Source: Argentina anserina
Taxonomy: Eukaryota > Streptophyta > Magnoliopsida > Rosales > Rosaceae
Assembly: GCF_933775445.1 (NCBI RefSeq)
Contig: NC_065876.1
Location: 22,382,001 to 22,446,000, forward strand
Direction of reading: 5' to 3'
Length of the DNA: 64,000 bases
The notes beneath the pieces were generated by a model. That model made no database searches. It saw nothing but the letters and a program-made list of their open reading frames with translations, and had not been told where the DNA came from. Each line of letters begins with the position of its first letter. The first letter of the stretch is position 1. Both the position numbers and the translations under genes were made by a program. Below are positions 23,291 to 35,699 of this stretch, piece by piece.

Positions 23291-26200
23291 CTACTGTGAG
23301 TAACAGCTGCATTTCTTCTGTACATGCGACACAATTACAGTCACATCATCCAGCTTTCCACCGGTATATCCAACATACCCAGATGTCTCAACTGCATCTG
23401 CGAAGGGGCTTCTTCTAGTAGTAGATTGCCCCACCTCTTGTGCGCTAGTGGCCAAGAACTTAGCAATATCCTGAAAGAAATGCACATAGGGATAAAATAA
23501 AAGTATATGCATATCAGAAACCATCATTAGTTACCGTACCATACAGCTATCTGGTTCCTTAGTAAGTAGTCTTTATATCTAAAGTTGGAGTTATAAGCCT
23601 CTAAAAAATCTCTGTTTGACAACATTATCTGGTGGAAAATTATCAAGAGTACCACAGTATTTTGCCGATGAAAGCATAATATTTGGTACTACAGTACCAG
23701 AAACATTGAGAGCAGAAATGGAACGATGACCACAATCACTCCGAATGCTTCTTTTAATTGTCTACAATCAAACACATGCATGACAAACTTTTCTCTTTTA
23801 CTTGTTTTTCAAAAATATAGGAAGAACAGACAGAACACACACACACACACAGGCAACTGTTGAGACTACTCACCTTAAGTTTCATTCTGCTTTGAAGTGA
23901 CTTGATTACAATTGAAGTGATCTCTTGCTCATACAAGTTGTCAAAAAGGCCATCCGTTGCAGTAACAATGACATCTCCCTCATCCAAATCTATACTGTAT
24001 CTCTGTTAACAAGGACATTTGTTAGAATGATCCCTCTCAGACTCACCAACTACTAGCAATGTGAGACTAAGACAGCCAACAAATACATACTGCTTCTCAT
24101 AATGCATTTCTAGGAATAAGGGCGGTAAAATTTATAATCTCTTATGAGTAGACGAGTAGTACAATTATATTCAGCTAACATGCTAAAACTATTTGGGCAT
24201 AAAATCCATCAGATAACATACCTCTATTAGTTCTTTGGGATCAACTCCTCTTACAATTTGTAATGGAAAATTGAAGCCATGAATCAATGGAGATGATCTC
24301 TTAAAAACGGCACCATTTCTGATTATGATAAACCCCGAGTTCCCAATGTTTGCCACGTGGAAGGCCTACCATATCAATTTTCCAAATGAGTACAGTATAC
24401 ACCCTTGAAATCAAACTCACTGAAGGAACACATTTTAAGGTTGCCGATTGGTTTCATTGATTCAAATTCAATTACACGCTATACATTATATGGGAATCAG
24501 TTTAGGCCATTCTGCAGAAGGCAATAAAGCTGTAGTATCAGAAAGTATCTAAATTGTTGCATAATCACAGCAGTAGCAAGGTACGCTTATAATCACAACA
24601 ATTACAGCTACATGCCTATATCAGTCCATTCAATGGACTAGATTCTATAATTGATTCTCTTTAACAATATCTTATCCTCCAAAGCAATCCACAACAGATA
24701 TCCCTCATTATGATATGCCTAGGGCCATTGGAGAAACTCTTTAACACACGTATTTGGGTCTCTCTTTTTCTTTAGAATTTCGCCTACTGATTTTCATAGT
24801 CAAACCTTCTTAGGCCTGGTAGATGTGCTTTGGAGCACCTCTTACAACCACTGGTATAAAAACCATTTACTCTATTAATCGCGACTTATTTACTATACTA
24901 TTCAAGGTTCTCAATTTCCTGCTTGTCCATTATGAGATTTTCCTTGTTAACCCTTCTAGTCCCTCTAATATTGATATTTCTTCCATACTCTGTTTATTAA
25001 AGACCTGGAAACAATTAAGGGAAAGTTTATACCTGACCATCAAAGTAAGCGACTAAAGCTGTAGATGAACCAGGAGAATTTGTTTGGGCAGCACCTCTAA
25101 CAAGGACGTCTTCTGGTCTCCTCAATGGTATACCTTTACAATCAGATAAAAACTTTTCACAGTTCTCCATGAGTTCATGGGCATAGAGCCCCCGATTAAT
25201 CCCTGTGAAGATTGCGGGAGAAGAACATAAATTGTTAACAAACATGGTGGCAGCTCAGTAAAAACTATTGCAATCAGAAGGGAACACAATGCATTTTTGC
25301 ATAGTGAAGAATTCTGGTCAATGAGAAGTCCCCAACATATAGTAGCTTTTAAAAAGAATAAGCTAGTTAGTAGTTGACAAGCAAAAAGAAGAGCTATTAC
25401 AAAACAGTACACAGATCAAGGTAACTTTGCCGTTGACGCACGTGAAGATAAGTATTACATATATTATATATGTATACCCACAAGATCATTTCCATAACTA
25501 GAACAAAGTATTAGTCTCCGTCTGAAAACATTTAATTATATGTTTAAAAAAATATGGGACCTAATGCTCCTAGAAAACTAGCACAGTTTTGGTGGTAAGG
25601 CAATACTAAAGCAGTTTACAAGTCATGGGTATGATAAGGGAGATGAGTGTTTATTGGTTGGATAAAAAACTACTTTATTCCATTAGATGTATAGATATAA
25701 TTCCAGGGCATATTGTTGTTGAGCCCTTTGAAACTCAAAGTTTAGTAATTTCCTAGCTCTCCAACTGGCGCTAATACAGTGGTTTTTATTATTAATTTTT
25801 GTATCATGAGTGTGGCGTAAAAGACGTGGTCCATAGAAGTCAAGACATGGGGAATCTTATGCTCCCACTCCTAATATATGCAAGAACTGAGCAAACGAAA
25901 TATTGATGGCATTCCATTGTCTAGGGGTAAATGTTACAGTGGTTCAATTGCAAGGATTATTACAGTACTATGACACAGTTATGGAGCCTTGAGTAGGGAA
26001 ACCCCCAGACCAGGTCATCACATAGTCGGTCAGCGAGGCAAGTAAAATTTAACTATCATACACATTGATTATATGGAGAAGAACTAGCAAGTTTCTACAA
26101 TCAAACTCGGATGTGGGTAACCATGCTAGCTGAGGAGTTTCATACGTAGAAACACCATCATATACAAATTACACCTTTGTCATGCGTATAAGATTAAACT

Positions 26201-29200
26201 AGTTCCCCATGTACTAAGTATTATAATTTGATACATTGTGAGGCTACGACCAGATGTCAAAAATGGACAGTCTTGGTGACTAATTACATTGTTTGATAAG
26301 AGAAAAAAATGATTTAAAGAGCAGACAGAGAGAGACACTGCCTGCATTTACAACATTTTTACTTAATACAATCGTGAATTAAGATCAATACACCATGTTT
26401 TGTAAAGTATCTGATCTGACAGTTCAAATATAGGCATAAAGTGATTGAACATGTGAACCTATGTTGACGCTCAAGTCTATGACACAAATATGAGATATCA
26501 TGAATGCTAAAGCTAGGTATTGAGGACCATATAATGTTTTAAAAGGCCACCATCTACGAACTAAATTTCATAAAGTAAATAGAGGAGTATCTAATATGCA
26601 ATGCATTAGAATGTTCAAATAGAGTTTAAAAAATGTTCATAAAGTAAACAAGACAAAAAAAAATGAAATAAACTGAATGCAGAAATTATAGATCATGAAA
26701 GTGATACCTTCCAGTGACCATTGACTAACTCCATCAGCCACACCTAGCCAGTTTCTGAAAGAAACAAAGTAAGCATCCTCCCCCACCTGTCAATGCCTGG
26801 CATTATTAATTATTGAATCACTTACTGTTACTACATCAAGAACAGGTTACCTCTGTGTGTATGTGTGTATAACCTCCAGAAAAATAGCAAGGACAAAGAT
26901 CAATAAGGAAAACCCATAAATCAGGCTTGGACGTGTCTATGGACCTCTGTCTGAGTGAGTGTTAAATGGAACTTAATTAAAAAACATTGCTTCCTAAAAT
27001 TGTAGCATTAGATTTATTTATGGCAAATGTGTTCAAAAAGATCAATAATAATTTCCAGTCCACATTTTCGAAGTAACCCTTCCATATACAGTTTCGCATA
27101 TAAAAGCAGATCTTACATGCATGACATGTAGCCCAGTAATTAGAAAGGGCATCAGAATAATTGTATTGATAATTCATCAAAGCTATTTTGGGCGAAAATC
27201 CGAAACTTTGAGCATTTTAAACAATCAAGAACATTTAGATCCTAAACAAAAAAGTATGTCCAGCTATGTAGTCAACATAATGTACCATTCTTATTGCCCA
27301 AAACTGTAACATGTGCGTGCATCTATGTTGCACGGACACGGCAAAGAGTGGAGTGTCGGCGTGTCCGACACGCCGATACGATACGCCTTTTTCTCGTATC
27401 GGACACGCCATGTGGCGTATCAGAAAATTTGACTTTTCGACACGTTGACTACAAGCCACAACAGGTCCTCCGATCTCCGATCTCATGCGTCAGCGGTTCT
27501 GCTGCCACGCCGAGGCTCCTGGTTCTTCTTCTAGCCGGCCACAACGCAAGAGAAGCTCCACAAAGTTGCCGGAGCTCGGGAAATCGGTGATGGGTCCCCA
27601 CTGCCTCAAACTTGGACTTTCCGGAATCGAGCTGAACGTCGCTTCTGCGAGTATGCTTAGAGAGAGGGGAGAGAGGCGGTCGTTGTGGTGGTGGTTTTGT
27701 GGCGAGGCGTCGCCGGACGGCGGCGGGGCGACCTGGAGAAGGTGGCACTGTGTTACTCTGTTTTGTAAGTTGTAACAGAGGAGAGAGAAAGAGAATGCCG
27801 AGGGAGAGAGAAGAGGAGAGGAGAGGAGAGGTGATGGTGTGTGGGTTAGGTGTAGGGTTTTTGGGTCTTTATAGGTTGATCTAATGGCTGAGATAAGATG
27901 AAGGAAATGAACGGATGAGATTTAAAAATGGAAATAAAAATTTCAAAGAAGTATTTTTAAACATTTCCAAAATACAAAAACTTCTAAAGTTCGTAAAAAA
28001 ATAAACTGAGCGTCAGAAAATTATTCCGCGAATACTCTCGCGCTCGTGGTGATATGTAGTTTATTACAAAAATATTAAACTATAAATTCGACATTTCAGA
28101 AAAATATTGGTTAACGGATTCTATTTGTTGAAAAATTAAAAAAATAGTCTAGGGGCTCACAACGACGCCTCTACCTATTAACAGCTCTATTTGGATTTTT
28201 GTAATTGGTGAGAGGATTATGTATATATAGGGGTAAATGACCATCTCAAGTTGTTGGATATAAATAGGCTATATGCATTTTTGTGTTTTATTGGCCATAT
28301 GCACTTTTCTATTTGAGGTCTTGAAACGAGAATATGTTTTATTGGCTAAATGCACATTTGTTACTTGATTATTTAATATTTTTTCTTAAAATTATTGTGT
28401 AATGGATGAATTGTACAACTTAAAAATGATATTATTAATTTATTTTAAGTATTAAAAATATATATATATATTTATTTATTATTTTGCCGTATCGGAGCCG
28501 TGTCGGATGATAAGTTTTTGAGATTTGCCGTGTCGCCGTGTCGCACCGTGTCGTGTCGCCGTATCCGTGTCCGTGTCCATGCAACATAGGCGTGCATCAA
28601 TAAATAAAGACTTATAGCTCACAAGCTAGAGGTACCTTTGAGGGATGCGGTAATGATGCAGCACCAGTCGATAATAGAAGTAATGGTGCAGAGATTTCCT
28701 CCCTGTGTACATGTAATGAACCAACATAAGGAAAGAATGGCTAGATTAACTGTACCGTAGTAATTCTCTTTTTTTCCAAATATATAGATAAATAAAAAAG
28801 TGACTTTCGTATCCAAAGGTCTAGCCTCTAGGAATTTTTAAATGGTAATGTCACATATATATATATATATATAATGTCAACACCAAAATATTCTATAACC
28901 CCTAAGTCCATTGTAAACCAACACCAAAACATCTGTTGTTCCTCAACAGTGTGTTGACCTTCTTTGAAGCATATTATTACTGTAAAAAGTTTCAGCTAAA
29001 AGACAAATAAGGTGAAGAATTTTTTTAAAAATTCTTTAGAACAAATCATGATAAAGAGTGATACTATAAAAACTAACTTAGAAAAAAAAAAGAATAAAAA
29101 AAAGAAGCATCGAAAACGATTCCTATAAGAACTTAAGAAGTGCAATGAAATTAGGGGATGCTCCAAACTTTTTTTTTTTTAAGCTTTAACAAAACAAAGA

Positions 29201-32047
29201 CAAAAGGAAGAGGAAGAAATTTGTCATTTAAAATAGTTCAAAGAGGAAGTTACTTGGTAAAGGAACTTTAAAAGGAGACGAACACCAAACTCAAGGAAAA
29301 AAGAATATGAAAGGAGCATTAATAAAGGAGATTGGTATGACAGATCAACACCCTGCACAAAAAAAAAAAATCTTCAACTGGAACTTATAATGCAGGTGCA
29401 CCTATAACAGTAGCACTGCTTCAACACCCTAAAGTGATCTCTAGTGGCCTTTCATTGGTGAACATCACACAATAATATTTTCATAAGAAATTTTCAGTGG
29501 AGCAGAATAACTAAAATTGAAATTATGATATAGGAAAGAATTAAAAGAAAAACTAGCATACCCTTCCATGGCTTCACCTGTCTGCAATTCCACTACCATA
29601 GGAGTTGATGCTCCCAAACCATTTCTTCTATGTGCTCTACCCTCTGTAACTTCATCTTCTGATTCTTTTGAAGAGATATCCTCAGTATGTTCCACTGTGT
29701 GCAACTCTACTGTCCTGGAAGTTGCGGCATTTATTCTATCTAGTTTGCGCTCAGCAAACTTATCTTCTGACTTAGTGGGAGCATACCTCTTGGCGCTTTC
29801 AACTGTATCCAATTCCACTGTTCCAGGATGTGATGCTCTTGAAACATCTCTTTGTTCTTGACCCTCTGTGGATTTATCTTCTGACTTTCTTATAGGATAC
29901 TCCTTAGCACCTTCGACTGAATGTAATTCCACAATCCTAGGATTCAATTCTACTGAAGCTTCTCTTGTTTGTGCTTTATCATTTGCAAATTTATTCACCG
30001 AATTCAAGGAAGCATTCTCCTCACCCACTTCAACATTTTGCAGTTCCTCTGTTTTATCAATTAATGCTTCTGATAAATCTCTTTGATCGGCTTTCCCCTC
30101 TGTAAATTCATGATCCCCAATCAAATCAGCCTCTGTCATTAAAGAGAGTTTTGATTCTTCTGACTTTGTGGAGTGATATCCCTCAGAGCCATCAACAGAA
30201 TGCAATTCAATTGTCCTAGTAGTTGACGCTGCAGTGACATGTGTTTTATCTTCTTTTCCCTGTGTCGATTCGTTTTCTGACTTTGTAGAAGAATACCCCT
30301 GAGAGCCTTCAACTGTATGCAATTCCACTGGCATAGGAGTTGATGCTCTTGTTACATGTGTTCTCTTATGTTCTTTGTCCTCAGTAATTTCATCTTCTGA
30401 TCTTGTAGATGGATACCCTTTAGAGCTTTCAGATGTATCCAATTCCACAGGCGTATCAACTCCTGTGACGTCATCTCCTTTATCCTCTGTTAATTCACCT
30501 TCTAACTTTGTAGAGGGATAGCCATCAGAACCTTCATATCCATGCAATTCCAAAAGCATAGGAATTGATGCTCCTATGACATCTGTTCTATCTTCTTTAC
30601 CCCCAGTCAATTCATCTTCTGACTTTGTAGAAGGATACTCCTCAGAGACTTCAGATGTATGCATTTCCACCGGCATAGGAGTTGATGTTCCTGTGAAATC
30701 TATTCTATGTACTTCGCCCTCTATCAATCCATCTACTGAAACTGTAGAAAGATACCCCTCTGAGCGTTCAAGTGTCTGGACTTCCAATTTCCTAGTATCT
30801 GATACTCCTGAAACAATCTCACTATGAGACTCACCCTCTGTTAAGACATTTTGAGAATTTGTGGAAGGGGAGCTGCCACCTAACTATGCAAAACATAAAA
30901 CAAAGGTGTTTAAGGTTCTTAAATTTGAAAGAGAAGAGTGGAGTTTGTATGTAAAAGCAACCAGCCATTATCATTTTGTCACCTAGTTATTCAGGTCAAA
31001 CTGAAAAGGCCAACTATATGCCTAACCTGATGCTGACTTGACAAAAAGTTAGCGCTAAATTGAGCATATTTATAATTCTGAAGCCATAAAAATACGGTAA
31101 TTTTCAATCTCAAAATAGAAAGGAATACGATGGAAGCAGTTCCCCATATGATGATCTGAATGAGATATTTGCGATTTTACAATGAGATATTCTCTGCAAA
31201 ACGCCTAATCAAACAGACCTGAAGTCCTTTCGCAGTTAGCACACTACGCATCATGGAACCCAAAACAGAACACTACCAGAGAAAAAAATGCTCTACTTAC
31301 TAACAATTAAACTATGAGTTGGGGAAATGTATACACCTAATACTCTATTACCTAGTCCACCATTTCTGCTACTTCAACATTCGTCAAGCTTTTAAATGAT
31401 AAACTCCTATTGTACTAAGGAAGCTTGCAAATTAAGAGCAGCACAAACTACCTAACACTGATTGAACACTGAAAAATAACGAATTGCGAGACAGCTCAAG
31501 TAAAGCCCAAAAATTCATCAACTGAAGTAAAAATTGAGTCAAAAGAGCCAACACTCACCACTACTGTAGTCAAATCAAGGACGGCATTCTTCTCCTCCGG
31601 TGAACTCGCCGGAGAAGCATCAACTTCCGATCCTTCCACATTGCTCTCCCCATCCAATCCTCCACTCAATTCCGCCTCCGCACGCTTTCTAACCTCATCA
31701 TCAAAAGCAGCCTTCTCGCTCTCGTCGCCGAATCGGAAGACGACGCTGCCGTCCGAGCACTCTGAACCACAAAACAGCAAATCAAATCGGAAGCCAGATC
31801 TCAATCTCTAGAATTCATAATTGTGAAAATCACACTCACCGGTAGTGGAAATGAGTTGGAATTGTGACGATGACGAAGAATGGGGAAGAAGCGTCGTCGT
31901 TTCAGGGCGAGGCTTGGGGAATCGAAGCGGAGAGCGGGGTCTGGGGTTGTTGTGAAGGAAAGGTCGGGAGGTTGAAGATGGAACGTGAGAGAAGGAAGAG
32001 AAAGTGAAGCAGTGAGTTTTGAGGAGGCAGAGAAATGGATCACCCAT
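23291..32047 (-). CDS. Probable protein phosphatase 2C 62 / BIPP2C1-like
   Basis: Nine exons, all in phase: 31840-32047, 31559-31761, 29562-30883, 28636-28702, 26708-26786, 25033-25202, 24222-24365, 23874-24002, 23291-23470. The product is 833 aa. The N terminus is rich in Ser, Pro and Arg (possible transit peptide). Exon 3 (residues about 138-577) encodes at least 11 degenerate repeats. The catalytic part begins near residue 580 and shows EDAYFV and GVADGVSQW (metal-binding Asp), [10 protein letters not shown] in exon 8 and LDDVTVIV near the end, in the order typical of PP2C/SpoIIE-like Ser/Thr phosphatases. The catalytic end resembles Arabidopsis PP2C 62 and rice BIPP2C1 as I recall them; these have been linked to defence and stress, which is not shown here. 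The start is the first ATG of exon 1. Confidence 0.9.
27323..28589. mobile_element. TIR element in a PP2C intron, 1267 bp, 8-bp TSD
   Basis: Perfect 8-bp target duplication GCGTGCAT at 27315-27322 and 28590-28597. Terminal inverted repeats: CTATGTTGCACGGACACGG at the left and the reverse complement of ..CCGTGTCCATGCAACATAG at the right, with further GTGTCG/CGACAC repeats inside. The TSD length points to hAT. There is no transposase. A GC-rich section (27440-27880) has a different base composition from the flanks. It lies in the intron between PP2C exons 4 and 5, with its TSD 38 bp from the exon 4 splice donor. Confidence 0.85.
29562..30883 (-). repeat. Coding repeat array in PP2C exon 3
   Basis: At least 11 degenerate units of about 36-41 aa (108-123 nt; one spacing of 158 nt), each built around [24 protein letters not shown] sequence followed by a Lys/Asp/Arg-rich spacer. 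Repeat cores fall near 29584, 29697, 29806, 29917, 30040, 30198, 30316, 30433, 30541, 30658 and 30775. Very rich in Glu, Ser, Thr and Lys, hence likely disordered. Confidence 0.85.
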
Positions 32048-32100
32048 TTTTGGGGAGGTTGTGTTTAATTATAGAAGACGTGCGTTTATTTTATAAAAGC

Positions 32101-33934
32101 ATTTTTTCTCTTTTTATGTATTGGTTTTGTGGCGATTTGAGAGAGAGAAGTGAGGCATGAGAGTGAGATACATATGGATGTGGATGTTGCTCCATCGGTG
32201 GTTCACATAAAATCCCCATACTCAGTCGCCTACCTTGGAAAAAAAAAACAGCTATTACATTGGACAAAAACCGCACTTCTTGGCAGGCCGACTTTGTAGT
32301 CATTTTCTGTCTCCATACTTGCTCGATCGATTCTGGGAAGACTTTAAATGGAATTAAAACTTGACATAAAGACTCAAGATGCACCAAGCCCTTGCCTTTA
32401 TGTTTGATGGTCAAATAGCTTCGTTCAAGCTCATCTTTCTCCTTAGTAATTCACCAAAGTGCCTAAGAAAATAAGGAAGTTTTTTTTTAGTGGAATTAAT
32501 TAACTTTATTTTGGCATTAAGCCACGCACGACCACAAGAATTAAATATAAGAGATAACATGTCACCTCTCATACAAGCTAACCTAAGAAAACAAATAAAT
32601 GCACAAAAACGTGTTAATTATACAAACTAAAGTCTGAAATGAAAACGGAAAAACAATAAAGTAAAAAACTAAAACATAGTAACTCCCTCTCATCTACTCT
32701 AACGATTTTAAACACTAACACATCGAGCCCAGGACATTAATTTACGTACTTTCCATGTTAGTAAAATTGAAAGAACAAACACGAATGAGGATCTTTCCTA
32801 ATGTAGCTAGAAATCTACTCGCCCTCCACCTCCGCTTGGAGGCCGTCAACATTGTCAATGGGGTTGAGTGCATCAGATTTGGGTCCAACAACTCAGCCCC
32901 ACACCTGAGCCTTCTCGAGGCCAGCCCCAGGCCCAGACACATGAACCCAAACCCAGAACATGATGCGCAATCTCCTCCGCCTCTTCTTGTCGATGACGTG
33001 CACCATCCATGCCTATGGAGCCCAAGTTCCATTCCGATGAGACATACCGCGCTCCGACTACCTAACCATGAGCATCGCCGGTTTCGCCTCCACCAGGTCC
33101 AAGCCCTCTTTGATCATGGTTGACATATCCCCTGTCAACCAAGCTAATGTGACCCACTCTAGCATCGGCGCTGCTTCAATTGCAATCACAGAGGAGATTA
33201 GAAGACCTATCCCAACGCAGATCACCAAGCCATTATTCAACATCGCGGCCATAGCCTCCACATCTAAAGACCTACCATGCCAGAGCTTGTAGAACCTCTC
33301 GACAGAGATCTCAGTGCTATTGCTCGAGAAAACATTGTCCCTCAAAGAACGAGCCGCCGTAGACTTGCCTTTGTTTGGTCAGGGATGCAAAAAGCCCACC
33401 GCCACTGTTGCGAAACCTAGGTTTTGCCTCGCAGAGACCTTTCGTATACATCGGAGCATCTCTTTTTTTCTTCTAAGAAAATAAGGAAGTTAAAACTGAC
33501 TTGTAAAGGAAAATAGCTAAGTCAAATTAAAAGATAAAGTATTAAAACGTCGCATTTTATGCTCTTATCAGTAATTGGACTAAATCAGTAAGAGCAACGT
33601 GTGTTTTAGAACGGACTATCTGACATATATGGTTCTTTTTAGTTCCTACATATAATTCTCACAAATACTTTTCATCCACAAAGAATATTGTCATTTGCTA
33701 AACTGTTTTTCCATAACTCAGCTGCTTATTTACTACAGTCCAATATTTGAATTCAAATAATGGATCTTATTTATTGAATTGTCTCAAGGCTGGCGTATAC
33801 AAGTGTGTTCTTATACTCAAATTATACTTTTATATATTTGAACTGCAGTTAGAGCATTACCATTTTCAAATGCTCTCAAGTCCTATAAGCTGCAATGCTT
33901 ACAAACTGCACTAGTAAAATCTCTGGGTAAGTAA
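32101..33934. repeat. Segmental duplication, copy 1
   Basis: Nearly identical to 44821-46254. Relative to copy 2 it keeps an extra stretch of about 27 bp near 33330 and about 380 bp (33378-33750). It contains a RNase H-like remnant on the minus strand. The duplication continues through the adjoining hAT element to 34614. Confidence 0.9.
33058..33345 (-). pseudogene. Possible RNase H-like (RVT_3) remnant, copy 1
   Basis: A 95-aa frame containing DVEAMAAMLNNGLVICVGIG, then an IEAAPML stretch and MIKEGLDL. The order resembles the AE-A-GL .. E-D .. V .. I-D pattern of RNase H-like domains in plant non-LTR retrotransposons and related orphan genes. There is no N-terminal catalytic strand and no complete gene. 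The same frame is truncated in the duplicate (45776-45979). Confidence 0.35.
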
Positions 33935-34614
33935 CAGGGCCGGCTCTTAACATGTGCAAGAGGAGCACACGCACAGGCCCCCCAAATTTTAATACATTAT
34001 TAATTATGTGAAATAATCATGTGTAACAACACCTTGAATGGTTCAATTAACAAATTGATGCGATTGGCTAGATGTCTCCTTCCCCTAGTGCAAGGGTTTG
34101 ACTCACATTACATGTGGTGTTACTTCATATTATATTTATTTATTTATTTTATTCTTTTAGGCCTTATTTCCTTTCTCATTTTTTTCTTTAGTTTGTAGAT
34201 ATTAGATATTTTTGTGACTTTGTTCGACTATGCCTTTTCATCTTTCTTTTTTGTATTTCCTTAATCATTTTTTCTTGATTTATTGGGTAAATATACTACT
34301 TATTCTTGATTTTTTCCATATTTTTTCGTCTATTTATTTTTTAATAATATTTTGTTAAAAAGAAAAGGCCATTGTTTTATATATAAAAACCATTGTTGTT
34401 AAAGTCTAAATTTATATGGTTAGGCTCAAATTAAATAAAACATAATAAAAAAGTTGTATCAATTTGATTGTATGCAACTTAACTTTGCAATAATATTTCC
34501 AATTAAATTTTTTAATAATATATTTAGGTATATATTTATATAAGACCTTTCGAAAAATTAGGGTCCCGGTTTCAATTCTCGCACAACGCCTCCTAATACT
34601 TTGAGACGGCTCTG
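33935..34614. mobile_element. hAT-like element, 680 bp, family copy 1
   Basis: Flanked by perfect 8-bp GTAAGTAA (33927-33934 and 34615-34622). Ends: CAGGGCCGGCTCTTAA on the left, CAGAGCCGTCTCAAAG (minus strand) on the right. Interior AT-rich, no transposase. Two close relatives lie at 36189 and 46255. Confidence 0.9.
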
Positions 34615-34622
34615 GTAAGTAA

Positions 34623-35699
34623 CATATGTTGAGCATTCTGGCAGAAGGAGAAATTTGATTATCTGCCTGCTGTAGTCAACTCTTGACTCCAAACCTAGTA
34701 GGTTTAAGCTTATACTTTTCACATCTAACAGTTAGAAAGTCAATAGATCTGCAGTCTTATAAGATACTCAAGATAGAAGAAAATGAACAAATGTTACCAT
34801 ATATGGAAAAAGATACAGTAGTAAAGAACAAACCGAACTAGTAGAACAATTCACTTCAGATTAACTAGATTTATAAAAATAGTTTTACTTAACAACAGGG
34901 ATTGTTATTCCTTTTATACTTAGATGGCAATGACAACGAAACTTTAGTCATGTAACCATAAAAGTAAATGGGTAAATGATGGCGATGAAGTTTCACAGGA
35001 GATAAAAGTCATAAGACCGCACTAAGTATTAAACATACATGAAAGCTGCAGAGAATTCTCAGTCAGTCTGTACGACTTTCACATTGTTTGTCCTTTTGGA
35101 TTTACCTGAAGAGAAGCTTTTCTTCATCCCCAACCTTCAAAAGGAGATGGGTTCGTGCGGCTATCAAGTTAAACAAAATAACATAAAGAAACAAATGAAG
35201 ATAGAACACCAGGACTTCAAAATAAAAAGGATCAAAGTTAACAGAATTAGCACCACGAAATACTTGGATGTCAACAGTCATAGTTTTAGAGAACAGCAAA
35301 CTGAAGCTCAATCCAACATGATATTTCTCCTCCAATGTCAAAATTCACAATGACCGAGCAGCATATATATGACAATTTCAAACATTCCATCAAGTGTCAA
35401 TCAGAAAGATAAATCACTTAACAAGGTAACAAAATGCTGCAGAAAATATGGCAATTCAAACACTACTCCGAGAGTAATACAATGCATGCCAGTGTACCAC
35501 AACACATTACATGGAGCCAGAGTACTGTCATGAGTTAAACAACCATGGGTTAACAAAACAGTAACTAAGTTCCCAATATCCAGAAGACCTGGCTAGATCA
35601 TAGGATTGCTAACATCATATACATTATTTTCATATATATAGGGAAATAAGTAGAGTAGATGGTTAAAACTTAAAACACGACTCAAACACAATACATTAA
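34623..35699. other. Intergenic, no gene seen
   Basis: Short frames only (for example 35039-35353) without recognisable motifs; probably includes the 3' flank of the zinc-knuckle gene. Confidence 0.4.

Noticed and set aside
32755..33123. 122-aa plus-strand frame preserved in both segmental duplicates (also 45473-45841)
   Set aside because: Conservation is explained by recent duplication. The sequence lacks domains and lies antisense to the RNase H-like remnant region.
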